A stretch of 64,000 nt of DNA from Hymenobacter sp. BRD128 (lineage in GTDB: Bacteria > Bacteroidota > Bacteroidia > Cytophagales > Hymenobacteraceae), in NCBI RefSeq assembly GCF_013256625.1, contig NZ_CP053908.1, positions 3,968,001-4,032,000 on the forward strand, written 5' to 3'. Under the pieces are notes generated by a model that had not been told where the DNA came from, made no database searches, and saw only the letters and a program-made list of their open reading frames with translations. How positions within the stretch are numbered: the first letter of the stretch is position 1; the number at the start of each line of letters is the position of its first letter. This document shows positions 26,267-34,655 of the stretch, piece after piece. Position numbers and translations under genes: made by a program.

Positions 26267-26503
26267 CTATTCGTCCGCAGCGCGCTTGATAACCACAATG
26301 GCTACGATGGCCAGGGCAGCCACGCTCAGCACCAGCTGCGTAGAAGAGAAATTTTTAGAGGCCTTGCGCAGCAGCGTGCCGCCGTTTTTGAGCAGGTCGT
26401 CCATGTGCTCAGTTTTGCCCTGAAACACATTTACGGCCGCCTCGAACGTGCGGGCAATGTCTTCGGGCATTATTTTTTCGATTTGTTGAAGCTGGTCAGC
26501 CAT
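26267..26503 (-). CDS. Small single-helix membrane protein
   Basis: A 78-residue protein with a hydrophilic N-terminal part (MADQLQQIEKIMPEDIARTF), containing a possible short coiled coil, and one C-terminal membrane helix (STQLVLSVAALAIVAIVVIKR). It resembles small YtxH/phasin-like or tail-anchored proteins, but I cannot name a family. The ATG at 26503 is chosen rather than a longer in-frame start at 26572. It lies downstream of the DUF1501 gene on the same strand. Confidence 0.6.
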   Translation of the reverse strand: MADQLQQIEKIMPEDIARTFEAAVNVFQGKTEHMDDLLKNGGTLLRKASKNFSSTQLVLSVAALAIVAIVVIKRAADE

Positions 26504-26665
26504 GAGAAAAGCAGGTTGGGGTGAATTGGCAGCGAAGGCTAGCGAGCCGGCCTTCGGGGAGCTTCTACGCAAAAGCCTGGCTAGCGTTCCTGCGCAGCTT
26601 ACTTTCGGGCGGCTTTTATTCGGCCACCACCAGCACCAGCGAGCTGCTGCGGTCGCCCTCGCGCA

Positions 26666-28192
26666 CTACGCAGTGGTAGGCGCCGGGGCTAGCCCAGCCA
26701 CCACCAGCGGCACGCGCTGCACGCCGGTGCCCAGCCAGCGCCCATCGACGGGCCGGCTCACCTCGCGCCCCAGCCCGTCGAAGAGGCTGACCTGCACGGC
26801 CGCGCCCTGACTCTCAAACAGCGCCGTGGCCAGCGTGCTGGCCGGATTGGGATAGAGACTGAAGCCCGGCACCGGCGCGGCGCCGGGCACGGTGGCCAGG
26901 GCCGTTTGCTTGATAACGGGCACGTAGGGAAAAGCTTGGCCAAAAAGCTGATTAAGCGTAGCTTGTGGCACCTGAAACCAGTCTTTAAGAATGCTCGTGT
27001 ACACGCTGCGGAAGTCAACCTGCATGGTCACGTTGTCGTTCACGCTGGCATTAGCGGGCAGCTTGGGGTTGGGGCCATGCACCAGCGGGTTGGCCTGCGA
27101 CCCGAATACCAGCAGTGGGGCCGCCGCGCCGTGGTCGGTGCCGTAGCCCGAATTGGCCTTGATGCGCCGGCCAAATTCCGAGAACGTCATCCCAATCACC
27201 CGGTCCTGCACCCCTAGCCGCCGCAGGTCGTCCTGAAAGGCATTGATGCCATTGGCCAGCTTGCCCAGCAGCGTGGCGTGGGCGCCGGTGGTGGTGCCGC
27301 CCGTAGTAGGCACTTGGTTGGAGTGCAGGTCGAAGCCGCCGAGCTGACACACGTAGATGCGCGTTTGCAGGCCACCGGCCACGAGCTGAGCCACTATTTT
27401 GAGCTGGTCGGCCAAGGCGTTCTGGCCGGCGGGGGGGTAGAGGGGCGACAGATTCTTGGCCTTGCCGGCCGCCGTTTGAATGGCCGTGGTGTATACCTGC
27501 GTCTGGCTCACCACCTGCCGGATGAACGTGAGCTCGTGCCCGGCCTGAGTGGCCGGCGCGGCATCTACCCCGCCGCTCAGCAGCTGATAAAAGCTGGAGG
27601 TACTGGAAATGGCCATGCCCATGTTTACTACCGGTCCCTGAACGCAGTTGCTCACCACCGACCCGATGCTCACGGCCAGCGGGTCGGGATTGGCGGCGCT
27701 GGGGTAGCCGGTGGGGTAGCCCGGAAACTCGCCGTCGAGGTAGCGCCCACCCCAGCCGGTCGTCCACACCACGTCGGAGCTGGAGCCGGACGTCCAGATA
27801 TCGGTGGCCCGAAAGTGCGAAAAGTTGGGGTTAGGATAGCCTACGCTCTGCACCACCCCTAGCTGGCCGTTCTGGAATAGCTGCTGGGCCGTGGCCATGG
27901 CCGGGTGCATGCCGGTAGCCGTGGTGAGGGGCAGCACCTGGCTTTGGGGCAGCATGATGTTGGGCCGCGCCGCCGCCAGGGCGGCGTACTGGTCCACGGG
28001 AATAATCATATTAAGCCCGTCATTACCACCTTGTAGCTGCACGATGACTAATACTTTATCGGTAGCCGTGGCCGCGTTGGTGAGCGCCGCCAGCTCGGGC
28101 GAGTAGCCGTAGGCCCCGATGGGAAAGCCACTGAGCAGGGCCACGCCCGTAGTGGCGGCGGCGGAAGTCTGGAGAAAGGCGCGGCGTTTCAT
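26666..28192 (-). CDS. DUF1501 family secreted protein with (frameshifted) T9SS sorting domain
   Basis: A 508-residue protein with a Tat-like signal (MKRRAFLQTSAAATTGVALL), then the DUF1501 core: VLVIVQLQGGNDGLNMIIPV, SVGYPNPNFSHFRATDIW, and MTFSEFGRRIKANSGYGTDHG, related to sulfatase/phosphatase-like folds. The C terminus is a type A T9SS sorting domain (PGFSLYPNPASTLATALFES). In the given frame it stops early after VVAGLAPAPTTA. One extra G near 26688-26693 would continue as GAYHCVVREGDRSSSLVLVV and end at 26616, the usual length. The product probably works with the DUF1800 protein upstream; the pair is common but its biochemistry is unknown. Confidence 0.85.
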   Translation of the reverse strand: MKRRAFLQTSAAATTGVALLSGFPIGAYGYSPELAALTNAATATDKVLVIVQLQGGNDGLNMIIPVDQYAALAAARPNIMLPQSQVLPLTTATGMHPAMATAQQLFQNGQLGVVQSVGYPNPNFSHFRATDIWTSGSSSDVVWTTGWGGRYLDGEFPGYPTGYPSAANPDPLAVSIGSVVSNCVQGPVVNMGMAISSTSSFYQLLSGGVDAAPATQAGHELTFIRQVVSQTQVYTTAIQTAAGKAKNLSPLYPPAGQNALADQLKIVAQLVAGGLQTRIYVCQLGGFDLHSNQVPTTGGTTTGAHATLLGKLANGINAFQDDLRRLGVQDRVIGMTFSEFGRRIKANSGYGTDHGAAAPLLVFGSQANPLVHGPNPKLPANASVNDNVTMQVDFRSVYTSILKDWFQVPQATLNQLFGQAFPYVPVIKQTALATVPGAAPVPGFSLYPNPASTLATALFESQGAAVQVSLFDGLGREVSRPVDGRWLGTGVQRVPLVVAGLAPAPTTA

Positions 28193-28217
28193 AAGGGAAG
28201 CTGACAAATAAGAAGTT

Positions 28218-28306
28218 GTCATATGCGAGCGCAGCGAAGCAATCGCACTAGAACGAGTCGTTCGGGTATCGTTGGGGTGCGATTGCTTCGCTGCGCTCGC
28301 AATGAC
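28218..28306. repeat. Palindrome, GCGAGCGCAGCGAAGCAATC family
   Basis: Left arm 28218-28248 and right arm 28277-28306 are complementary (GAGCGCAGCGAAGCAATCGC and its complement) apart from one small mismatch near the outer end. It sits between the DUF1800 and DUF1501 genes. The GTCATTGCGAGCG...GAAGCAATC type of palindrome is a recognisable repeat in Bacteroidota genomes and differs from the CATGCTGAGC family seen elsewhere here. Confidence 0.75.
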
Positions 28307-28319
28307 AGGCCAGCGCGGA

Positions 28320-30046
28320 CTAGCTCAGCTGGTACTCGGCTAGCCCCGCCAGCGCGCGGGCCATCGCCGAAAGCTTGGTAGCCACTGCGTTGCGCTTGGC
28401 CACGACAGAGGGCGTGGCCTGAAACTGGTTCCACTCGGCCGTCCACTCAAAGTCGGGCAGGCCGGGGATGAGCGCATTTTTGAGGAATGCTAGCTGGTTG
28501 GCCGTAAGGTCAATGGGCACCATAAGCTGCGCAAACTCGGCAATGACGAGGTTGGGGTCCTGGGCCGTAGCGGGGGCAGGGCCTGCACCCAAGCCACCAG
28601 GTCGGCCTTGAGCGTGAAGCCGTTGCGGGCGTACCCGGTGAGGCCCAGAAAGAGGTCGGTAGTCTGGTTGCGGCGGGGCAGTGTCACGGCATTTATCCAC
28701 AGCTCGTGGTATTGCGGCGTCTGGTAGTAGGCTGCCCAGCCGGCCACGTTGGGCGGGTCGCCGAGGGTTTGCTGCTGCACGTAGGCCAGCGAGTAGAGGT
28801 AGTCCCACATACCATACTCCGCCACCGGCGAGCTAGCCGGTGGCAAGGCCAGCTCAAACTGCCGGCACACGCCGATGGTAAAATCCAGCGGGCTTTTAAT
28901 CAGGCAGCCCACGTTGGCCGCGTCAAAAAAGTGCTCCGAACCCAGCAGCGCCCGCAGCACCGGCGCCACCTCAAAGTTGCTGCTCACCAGCAGGCTAGCC
29001 AGGGGCTGAATAATGTCGCTTTCAATTTGGGCATCAATCACGTAGTACACAAACCAGCGGTAGAGCTTGCGCACCAGAAACGCCGCCGTAGCCGACTGCC
29101 GGAAAATCAGGTCCAGCAAATCCTGGTACTCGCTAGCCCCGTTGGGGGCAAGCTTGGCGTTGCCGAAGGCGGCCGAAAACTGCTTGGGGCTGGTGTCGTG
29201 GCGGCTGGCCGTGAAGTAGCCCGCCACCGTGGCCGGGTCGTCGCGCCAGCCGGTTAGCACCTTGGCGGCGGCCTGCACGTCGGCCTCGGTGTAGGTGGTG
29301 TAGTTGCCGGCCCCGACGAGCGGCCCCTTGCCCAGCGTAAACAGTTCCAGCAGCTCGCGGCCGTAATTCTCATTGGGCGCGCTGGCCGTGCTGGCATTGC
29401 CATTGAGGTAGCGCAGCATAGCCGGGTTTATGGTCATGTCCTTCGCCAGCTGCCGCACATTACCGAGCGCGTACTGGCGCAGCAGCCGCACGTATTCGTA
29501 GCCATACTGCGCGCTGTTGATGGTACTAAACTCCACCACGAAGTGGTTGTGCCAGAACAGCGTCATTTTCTCACTCAGCGATACGCCCTGCCCCAGCTGC
29601 TGCCCTAGCCACCAGTCGCGCAGCGAGGTGCGGCGCGCGCCTTCCAGCGTCTGGTCGAACGCCTGGCCCACCCAGGGCTGGCCGATGGGCACGGTCGGGT
29701 CGGCCGTGCTCACGTTCACGGGTGGGCTGGGTGCGGCGGGGGCAGTCAGCAACTCATCGAGCACCACCGCGAGTGAGGAGCCAGCCGCCGCCTGAATCTC
29801 GCCGCGCGTGGGGCCAAACAAGCTGCGCCGCAGCAGGTGGGCCGCCTGCGCCGTGCCCCAGGGCCCGGTGTAGGGCGCCAGCGTCGAGGCCGTGGCGCTG
29901 AGGCGCATCGGCAGCACTTTGTTGGCAAAGGGACTAACCTTCTCAGGTGGGTCGCCGGGGCCGCTGGCGGGGGCTAGCGCCGCGGGGGCCCTCCCTAGGG
30001 CTCGGCCAGAAAAAGTCTTGGGCTGGAGTAAAGCTCGGCGGTTCAT
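28320..30046 (-). pseudogene. DUF1800 family protein, frameshifted
   Basis: A DUF1800 protein whose first 510 or so residues lie in one frame from the ATG at 30046: AAHLLRRSLFGPTRGEIQ, MTLFWHNHFVVE, and the hallmark ENYGRELLELFTLGKG, with NVAGWAAYYQTPQYHELW later. Near 28571-28575 the frame shifts: VQALPPLRPRTP should read VQALPPATAQDPNLVIAEFA, which is found in the next frame and runs to a stop at 28320 (GLAEYQLS). One extra C in the run of five restores it. Without it the protein ends at 28490 with about 25 unrelated residues. It is upstream of, and presumably partnered with, the DUF1501 gene. Confidence 0.85.
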
Positions 30047-30161
30047 AGTCGGCAGCAAGACGATTGCCTCGTAAAGATGTCGTCTTTTCTACAAAGTTTA
30101 ATGACTGACAGACAATTTTTTACCCCCTCATCTATTCGTCATTTTTTTGGGGGCTATGGCA

Positions 30162-31040
30162 CTAGCTTGGAAGGCTAGCCGGGAGCTGCCAGCCGCGTCC
30201 TAGCCAGCGCCATACCGCCCGCTGCCACCCCGGCAGCGCCCGAAACTGAGCCTTGCCCTCGGCCAGCGCGGGCACGTCGAGGCGGGCGGCGCGGGCCTGC
30301 CACCCGGCTAGGGTTAGGCTTGGCTGCGGCGCAAAAAGCCGGGCTAGCACCGGTCTGATTTCCTTTAAATTCCAATAGTGGTATACCCACGGTGCCGCCT
30401 CGCGCACCGGCCCCGCGCGCGCCCACACCACGCTGAAGGCTAGCTGCTCCATCACGTGCTTGGGGTAGAGACGGTAAAGCTGCTCGGTGAGGGCCAGCAC
30501 CTCGGCCAGCAGCGGCGCATCGGGGCTGCGCAGGCCCAGCACGCCGGCATTATACATGCGGGTGTCGGGGCCGATGGTGCCGCGCGCCAGCGCCGGCCCG
30601 CCGCTGGCCTGCTGCAAGGCCCGGTTTATCTTGCGATTCAAGGGGTTGCCATCGCCCAGGCGGCCTTCCGCCACGTGCATGAAGCGCTCGCCCTGGGCCA
30701 GCGCGGCAAAAATGGCGGCCGGCGACTGCGTGAAAATAGTATCGGTATCGACGTACAGCAGCTGGCCCGCGTAGTGCGCCGCCGCGTGCTGCAATACCTT
30801 GATTTTAACCCGGTGCACGAAGTCAATTTCGCCGCGCCAGGCCCGCCATTGCATCGGCTCGATAAACACGTAGGCGACGCCAGCCACTTCGCCCAGCACG
30901 GCCTGGAAGTGCGCTGGGTTATCGGTATACACCAGCACGGTGGCGCCGACTGGTTGCCGCAGGTAGGAAAGAATGCTCAGCAGTGCCTCGTTGAGAATGT
31001 CGGCGCTGCCGTAGGCCTGGTAGATAAGGTAATTGCCCAT
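30162..31040 (-). CDS. Putative glycosyltransferase (GT-A, GT8-like)
   Basis: A 292-residue protein with a nucleotide-sugar transferase pattern: an N-terminal Rossmann-like part (NEALLSILSYLRQ, VLVYTDNPAHFQAVL), then YVDTDTIFTQSP with the DxD metal motif, and TRMYNAGVLGLRSPDAPLL with the conserved Asn-Ala-Gly acceptor region. HVMEQLAFSVVWAR near residue 200 provides further polar residues. The acceptor is unknown. There is no membrane helix, so it probably acts in the cytoplasm at the membrane face. The ATG at 31040 is used; a TTG nine bases upstream falls inside a promoter-like GACCTTTG. Confidence 0.75.
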   Translation of the reverse strand: MGNYLIYQAYGSADILNEALLSILSYLRQPVGATVLVYTDNPAHFQAVLGEVAGVAYVFIEPMQWRAWRGEIDFVHRVKIKVLQHAAAHYAGQLLYVDTDTIFTQSPAAIFAALAQGERFMHVAEGRLGDGNPLNRKINRALQQASGGPALARGTIGPDTRMYNAGVLGLRSPDAPLLAEVLALTEQLYRLYPKHVMEQLAFSVVWARAGPVREAAPWVYHYWNLKEIRPVLARLFAPQPSLTLAGWQARAARLDVPALAEGKAQFRALPGWQRAVWRWLGRGWQLPASLPS

Positions 31041-31046
31041 GCCCGG

Positions 31047-31054
31047 CAAAGGTC
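31047..31054 (-). promoter_or_regulatory. -7-like element GACCTTTG before the glycosyltransferase
   Basis: GACCTTTG on the - strand differs by one base from TAnnTTTG. Six bases (CCGGGC) separate it from the ATG, again predicting a leaderless or nearly leaderless message. Confidence 0.35.
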
Positions 31055-31098
31055 GGGGCGAAAACCCACCCGCGCCCTGGCGCGGTTTCAGCCAGTAG

Positions 31099-31156
31099 CG
31101 CGGGCTTTCAGCCCGCGAATGAGGTGCCCGGCATCTTCGCGGATGAAAAATCCGCG
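31099..31156. repeat. Twin small hairpins in the glycosyltransferase-protease gap
   Basis: CGCGGGCT/AGCCCGCG (31099-31106, 31110-31117) and CGCGGAT/ATCCGCG (31138-31144, 31150-31156) are two perfect short hairpins 20 bases apart. They look like a decayed REP unit of the kind CGCGGGCTTTCAGCCCGCG. They lie upstream of the glycosyltransferase promoter. Confidence 0.5.
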
Positions 31157-31170
31157 CCGCTCACCACAAA

Positions 31171-31198
31171 AAAAGCCCCGCCAAACGGCAGGGCTTTT
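31171..31198 (-). terminator. Terminator of the sigma factor-protease unit
   Basis: AAAAGCCCCGCC (31171-31182) and GGCAGGGCTTTT (31187-31198) form a stem with one mismatch and an AAAC loop. Read on the - strand it ends in seven T, a standard intrinsic terminator, 22 bases after the protease stop codon. Confidence 0.8.
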
Positions 31199-31220
31199 CG
31201 AGCTTTTCGCAGCAGGCAGG

Positions 31221-32390
31221 TTAGTCTTGTTCGTACACTTTAACTACAAAGACGAAGTCTTGCAGGCGCTTCACTTGCTGGGCACGGCCCGCGCCGGCTA
31301 GCTGGTTGGCGCGCGGCATGTGGTAGGGCTGGCTGTTTTGCTTGTTTCTTAGCGAATCGACGAGGCGCACCAGGTAAGACGACTTCGTAGCGAAAGCTGC
31401 GCTCTGTACATCGTCCTGGCGGCCGCTGAGCACGCCAATGAGGTTGCCCTGGCCATCGAGGATGGGCCCACCCGAGTTGCCGGGGTTCACCGGAATGCTC
31501 ACTTGGTAGAACGCCGTATCACCGTTAAAGCCTGAGCGAGCGCTCAACGCGCCTTCGCCGTACACTATGTCTTCGCGCGGGTAGCCAAGCGTGTATACCC
31601 GCTCGCCGAGGTCAGCCTGCCCCCCCTTAAAGGTGTAGGGTAAGCGGCCGAAGTTGGTAAACTTCCGGTCTTTGATGCGCAGAATAGCGAGGTCGTGCTT
31701 CACGTCGGAGTATACCGTTTCGGCGTGGTAGCGCTGATGGTCGCGGCTCTCAATTAGCAAAGAATCAGCGCCTTTAATAACGTGGGCGCTGGTCACTAAG
31801 TAGCCGTCAGCGGTGAGGGCGAAGCCCGTGCCGCTGAACTTGCTGTCGCGTACTGGAAGCGCTATTTCCCCGCTAGCCTGCCCGTCAATCTGCTTTTTAA
31901 TAGCGCGTTGGCCCTGCTTGAGGCGGTCGATTTCGCGCACCAGCATGGTGTAGCCAGCCATCGAGTGCCCGGTTTGGGCCGAGCGCCATAAATCGAGCCC
32001 TAGCAGCGTGCAGAACACCGCCAGCACGGCCACCGAGGCGGCCACGCCCACCGTGGCGCGGTGCCCGCTCCAGAACTCGCGCAGCCGGCGCTCGGTGCGC
32101 GAAATGCGCAGGATGGGGTGCACGGGTTGCGTGAGGCCGGCCGCCGTTTCGACTACCGGGGTAGCCTCAGCGGTCAGCATGGCCTCGTGCAGGGCGCTGA
32201 TTTTGTGGCGCGTGCGGCGGCGCTCGCCGTAGGCGTGCAGCGTGCCCGTGAGGTCCAGAAACTCCGTGTAGAGCTGCTGCAACCGGGGCTCGGCGCTGAG
32301 CCGGGCTTCGAGGCTAGCCCGCGCGCCGGCCGCCAGCTCACCGCGCTGGTAAGTTTCAAATAAGGCGTAGTAGTCGGCTTCGGTTTGCAT
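31221..32390 (-). CDS. Membrane-anchored trypsin-like (HtrA-type) serine protease with anti-sigma-like N terminus
   Basis: A 389-residue protein. Residues 1-60 (DYYALFETYQRGELAAGARA, LEARLSAEPRLQQLYTEFLD) resemble the start of Bacteroidota anti-sigma factors. One membrane helix follows near residues 112-132 (VGVAASVAVLAVFCTLLGLD). The rest is a chymotrypsin-fold protease with the triad His in YLVTSAHVIKG, Asp in SDVKHDLAILRI, and Ser in NPGNSGGPILDG; no PDZ domain is seen. The topology puts the N terminus in the cytoplasm and the protease in the periplasm. It starts 54 bases after the ECF sigma gene, so it is a likely partner and regulator of that sigma factor. Confidence 0.88.
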   Translation of the reverse strand: MQTEADYYALFETYQRGELAAGARASLEARLSAEPRLQQLYTEFLDLTGTLHAYGERRRTRHKISALHEAMLTAEATPVVETAAGLTQPVHPILRISRTERRLREFWSGHRATVGVAASVAVLAVFCTLLGLDLWRSAQTGHSMAGYTMLVREIDRLKQGQRAIKKQIDGQASGEIALPVRDSKFSGTGFALTADGYLVTSAHVIKGADSLLIESRDHQRYHAETVYSDVKHDLAILRIKDRKFTNFGRLPYTFKGGQADLGERVYTLGYPREDIVYGEGALSARSGFNGDTAFYQVSIPVNPGNSGGPILDGQGNLIGVLSGRQDDVQSAAFATKSSYLVRLVDSLRNKQNSQPYHMPRANQLAGAGRAQQVKRLQDFVFVVKVYEQD

Positions 32391-32444
32391 CTTGATTTTG
32401 TCCTCCCGTCTGTCGCGCTTCGCAAGGCAGATAAAGAGAACGGG

Positions 32445-33041
32445 TTAAACTTCTTTATAACTAGCAAAAAACAACTTCTTTAGGCGCGTTAAGCACTTGT
32501 ATTTCTGGGTTTTGGCGGTGTCGGCGTTGGTGTAGCCGTGCTCCGCCGTGAGGTCGAGCATCGATTTGTCGAGCAGGTAAAAGCCTTCGAGCAGCGAGCG
32601 GCAAGGCTCGCCCAGGTGGGTGAGCGCCTCGCTCATGGTGGCAAAGCGCCGGTCGCGCTCCTCGGCTTCCTGCAAGTCATCCTCGGCCCCCGTGTTGAGG
32701 TAGGGGCCGTACTCTTCCTCATCGAGCAGGCGCACCCCGTGCAGCCGGCTTTTGGTGGTGAGGCGCTTGAGCCACAGGCGGCGGCACACGGCGTAGAGGT
32801 AGGTTTTAATCTGGCAGCTAAGCTCCAGCGAGCCTTCGCGCACCTTTTCGTAAAACACCATCACGCCCTCCTGGTACACGTCGCGGGCATCGTCTTCCGA
32901 GCCGCTGTTTTGCAGCACGAAGTGCGATACCATCGGCCAGTGCAAGCGGTAGAGCTGGCTCAGGGCCCGCTCGTCGCCACCGTGAATGGCTTTGATGAGT
33001 TGGGCATCGGCTGCCAGCGCCGTTGTGCTATCCATGTTCAT
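32445..33041 (-). CDS. ECF-type RNA polymerase sigma factor
   Basis: A 198-residue sigma-70-family protein of the extracytoplasmic-function class. Region 2 covers LIKAIHGGDERALSQLYRLH through DARDVYQEGVMVFYEKV and QIKTYLYAVCRRLWLKRL. Region 4 starts at GEPCRSLLEGFYLLDKSMLD and is more divergent (YTNADTAKTQKYKCLTRLKK). An acidic insert (LDEEEYGPYLNTGAEDDLQE) separates them. It heads a two-gene unit with the membrane protease. It would direct RNA polymerase to a small stress or envelope regulon when released. Confidence 0.92.
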   Translation of the reverse strand: MNMDSTTALAADAQLIKAIHGGDERALSQLYRLHWPMVSHFVLQNSGSEDDARDVYQEGVMVFYEKVREGSLELSCQIKTYLYAVCRRLWLKRLTTKSRLHGVRLLDEEEYGPYLNTGAEDDLQEAEERDRRFATMSEALTHLGEPCRSLLEGFYLLDKSMLDLTAEHGYTNADTAKTQKYKCLTRLKKLFFASYKEV

Positions 33042-33187
33042 TCGCTTCGGGTCTTAATGCTGGCTAACGGGCATTAGTAACCCATGAAAAACTTTTTAAA
33101 ATTTTTTTGCAACCGGCGGGTTACCTCTCCGTAGCGGCGGCATTAAGGGCAGCTTTTTCGCTAATCCCTTTCCAAATTTACCCCAAG

Positions 33188-33430
33188 ATGAACAACCTGC
33201 TGAAAGTATCTGCCCTGTTCCTGGCTGTTGGCCTGGCTTCGTGCGAGTCGAAATCGACCACTGAGTCGACCACCACTACGCCCGCTACCACCGAGTCGAC
33301 CACTGCTACCACTAGCACGGACTCGACGGCTACCACCACGGCTCCTGCAGCTGATGCTACTGCTGCTCCGGCTGCTGGCGCTGCCACGACTGGCACCACC
33401 ACCACTACGACTGAAGAAGTTAAGAAGTAA
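33188..33430 (+). CDS. Thr/Ala-rich small lipoprotein
   Basis: An 80-residue predicted lipoprotein: MNNLLKVSALFLAVGLASCE has the lipobox LASC. The mature part is nearly all Thr, Ser, Ala and Pro with a few acidic residues and ends EEVKK. It is a low-complexity, surely unstructured, envelope protein and its Thr runs could be O-glycosylated, as happens in Bacteroidota. The ATG at 33188 is chosen over an earlier in-frame start at 33107. It is divergent from the ECF sigma gene and has its own terminator. Confidence 0.65.
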   Translation: MNNLLKVSALFLAVGLASCESKSTTESTTTTPATTESTTATTSTDSTATTTAPAADATAAPAAGAATTGTTTTTTEEVKK

Positions 33431-33469
33431 TTACGGCTGGGCCTGGCCCAGCGTAGTTTCTGCTAAAAA

Positions 33470-33500
33470 GGCCCGCGCAGCAATGTGCGGGCCTTTTTTT
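33470..33500 (+). terminator. Intrinsic terminator after the small lipoprotein gene
   Basis: GGCCCGC (33470-33476) pairs with GCGGGCC (33487-33493) around a 10-base loop, followed by seven T. It is preceded by AAAAA, so it may also work in the other direction for mcrC. Confidence 0.85.
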
Positions 33501-33556
33501 ATAAGCAGGAATTTACAATGAAGCAGCATCGCTGTGGTTATTCTTCGTTCCTCAGT

Positions 33557-34585
33557 CTAAATAAAGGAAAGTAAAGCCGCCGCAATGCCCGGCCAGGGCT
33601 GGTGTAAGTCGAGCGTGACGATGCGCACCGGGTGGCCGCCCAGCGCGTAGCGCACATCTACCGCGGCCGTGGCGGCGGGGTAGAGCAAAATGCCTTCGAG
33701 CGCCTGGCCGGGCGCCGGCCGTAGGTTTTGGAGGTAGGCGTAGAGCTGATAAAGGTGCGGCGCGATGAGCCGCTGCTGGTCGTAGCGCGGGCGCAGCGCG
33801 GCGGCGTAGTACTTGGTATCGAGAATAATTTTGCGGCGAGGGCTTTCCAGCGTAGTGTCGGTGAGCATAGTCGGCAGCAGGGCCAGGTCGGGCGCGTGCG
33901 GGGCCTCGGCCTGCCAGGCAATGGTTTCGGTAAATACGCGGTACTGGCGCTGCTCGCGGCGGTAAAAATTGCGCACCGCCTGCTCAAAGAGCCGCGCCAT
34001 CAGTCCCTCATCGCGCCGGAAATCGGCGAAGCGCCCCCGGCTGCCCTCGGCCGGCGCGGGCAGCGACGTTTCATAAATCAGCTCGCAGATGTGCAGCAGA
34101 AAAGCCTCGGCCGAGGCTAGCCGCTGGCGGCGCAAGGTGGCAAAAGCCAGCGCGGCCGGGGCTAGCGGCTGCACGCTGGCGGGCAGCCGGCGGCGCAGCT
34201 GGCCCACCTGGCGGCGCAGGGCTAGCGGCAGACCGGGGTGCGGGGCCAGGGCGGCCAGGGTGCCGGCCAGCAGCTGGTGCAGCGGCTGGTCGGGGCTTAG
34301 CTCGTCGAAGCTGCACACGGCCCGGCCCTGGGGCAGCAGGCCGCGGGCTAGGGTAGGGGTTAGCGCGATGCGGCCGCGCAGCTGGTTGGTTTCCTGCTCA
34401 TTATGGATAAAGGCTAGCGGCAGGCCGGTGCGTAGCAGTTGGCCGGCGGCGTGCAGCAGCATCTGGGTCAGCAGCTCGAGCGGGCGGTGGAAGGGCGCCG
34501 CCTCGGTGGCTTGCAGCACGGCCGGCTCGGGCAGGCGCTGCCAGGCGTAGCATAGCAGGTAGTAGAGCGTGGCGAGCGGAATCAA
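33557..34585 (-). CDS. mcrC: McrC-like restriction subunit (PD-(D/E)xK nuclease)
   Basis: A 342-residue McrC-family protein, the nuclease subunit that cleaves when driven by the McrB motor. The N-terminal half (YYLLCYAWQRLPEP, NQLRGRIALTPTLARGLL with AVCSFDELSPDQPLHQLLAG) is the family's beta-rich stalk. The C-terminal half has the nuclease core LLPTMLTDTTLES and KIILDTKYYAAAL, with Asp and Lys as catalytic residues, then HLYQLYAYLQN. It lies 70 bases downstream of the mcrB gene on the same strand. Together they should restrict DNA bearing particular modified cytosines. Confidence 0.9.
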   Translation of the reverse strand: MIPLATLYYLLCYAWQRLPEPAVLQATEAAPFHRPLELLTQMLLHAAGQLLRTGLPLAFIHNEQETNQLRGRIALTPTLARGLLPQGRAVCSFDELSPDQPLHQLLAGTLAALAPHPGLPLALRRQVGQLRRRLPASVQPLAPAALAFATLRRQRLASAEAFLLHICELIYETSLPAPAEGSRGRFADFRRDEGLMARLFEQAVRNFYRREQRQYRVFTETIAWQAEAPHAPDLALLPTMLTDTTLESPRRKIILDTKYYAAALRPRYDQQRLIAPHLYQLYAYLQNLRPAPGQALEGILLYPAATAAVDVRYALGGHPVRIVTLDLHQPWPGIAAALLSFI

Positions 34586-34655
34586 GTGAAAAATTTGTTA
34601 TTTAAGTGCTATATATCAAATAGTTACCTGAGATGATGGGAAATTCTTCTTTATA

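Noticed and set aside
27278..27862. A 194-codon + strand frame opposite the DUF1501 gene.
   Set aside because: Shadow of the - strand gene; no motifs, no promoter.
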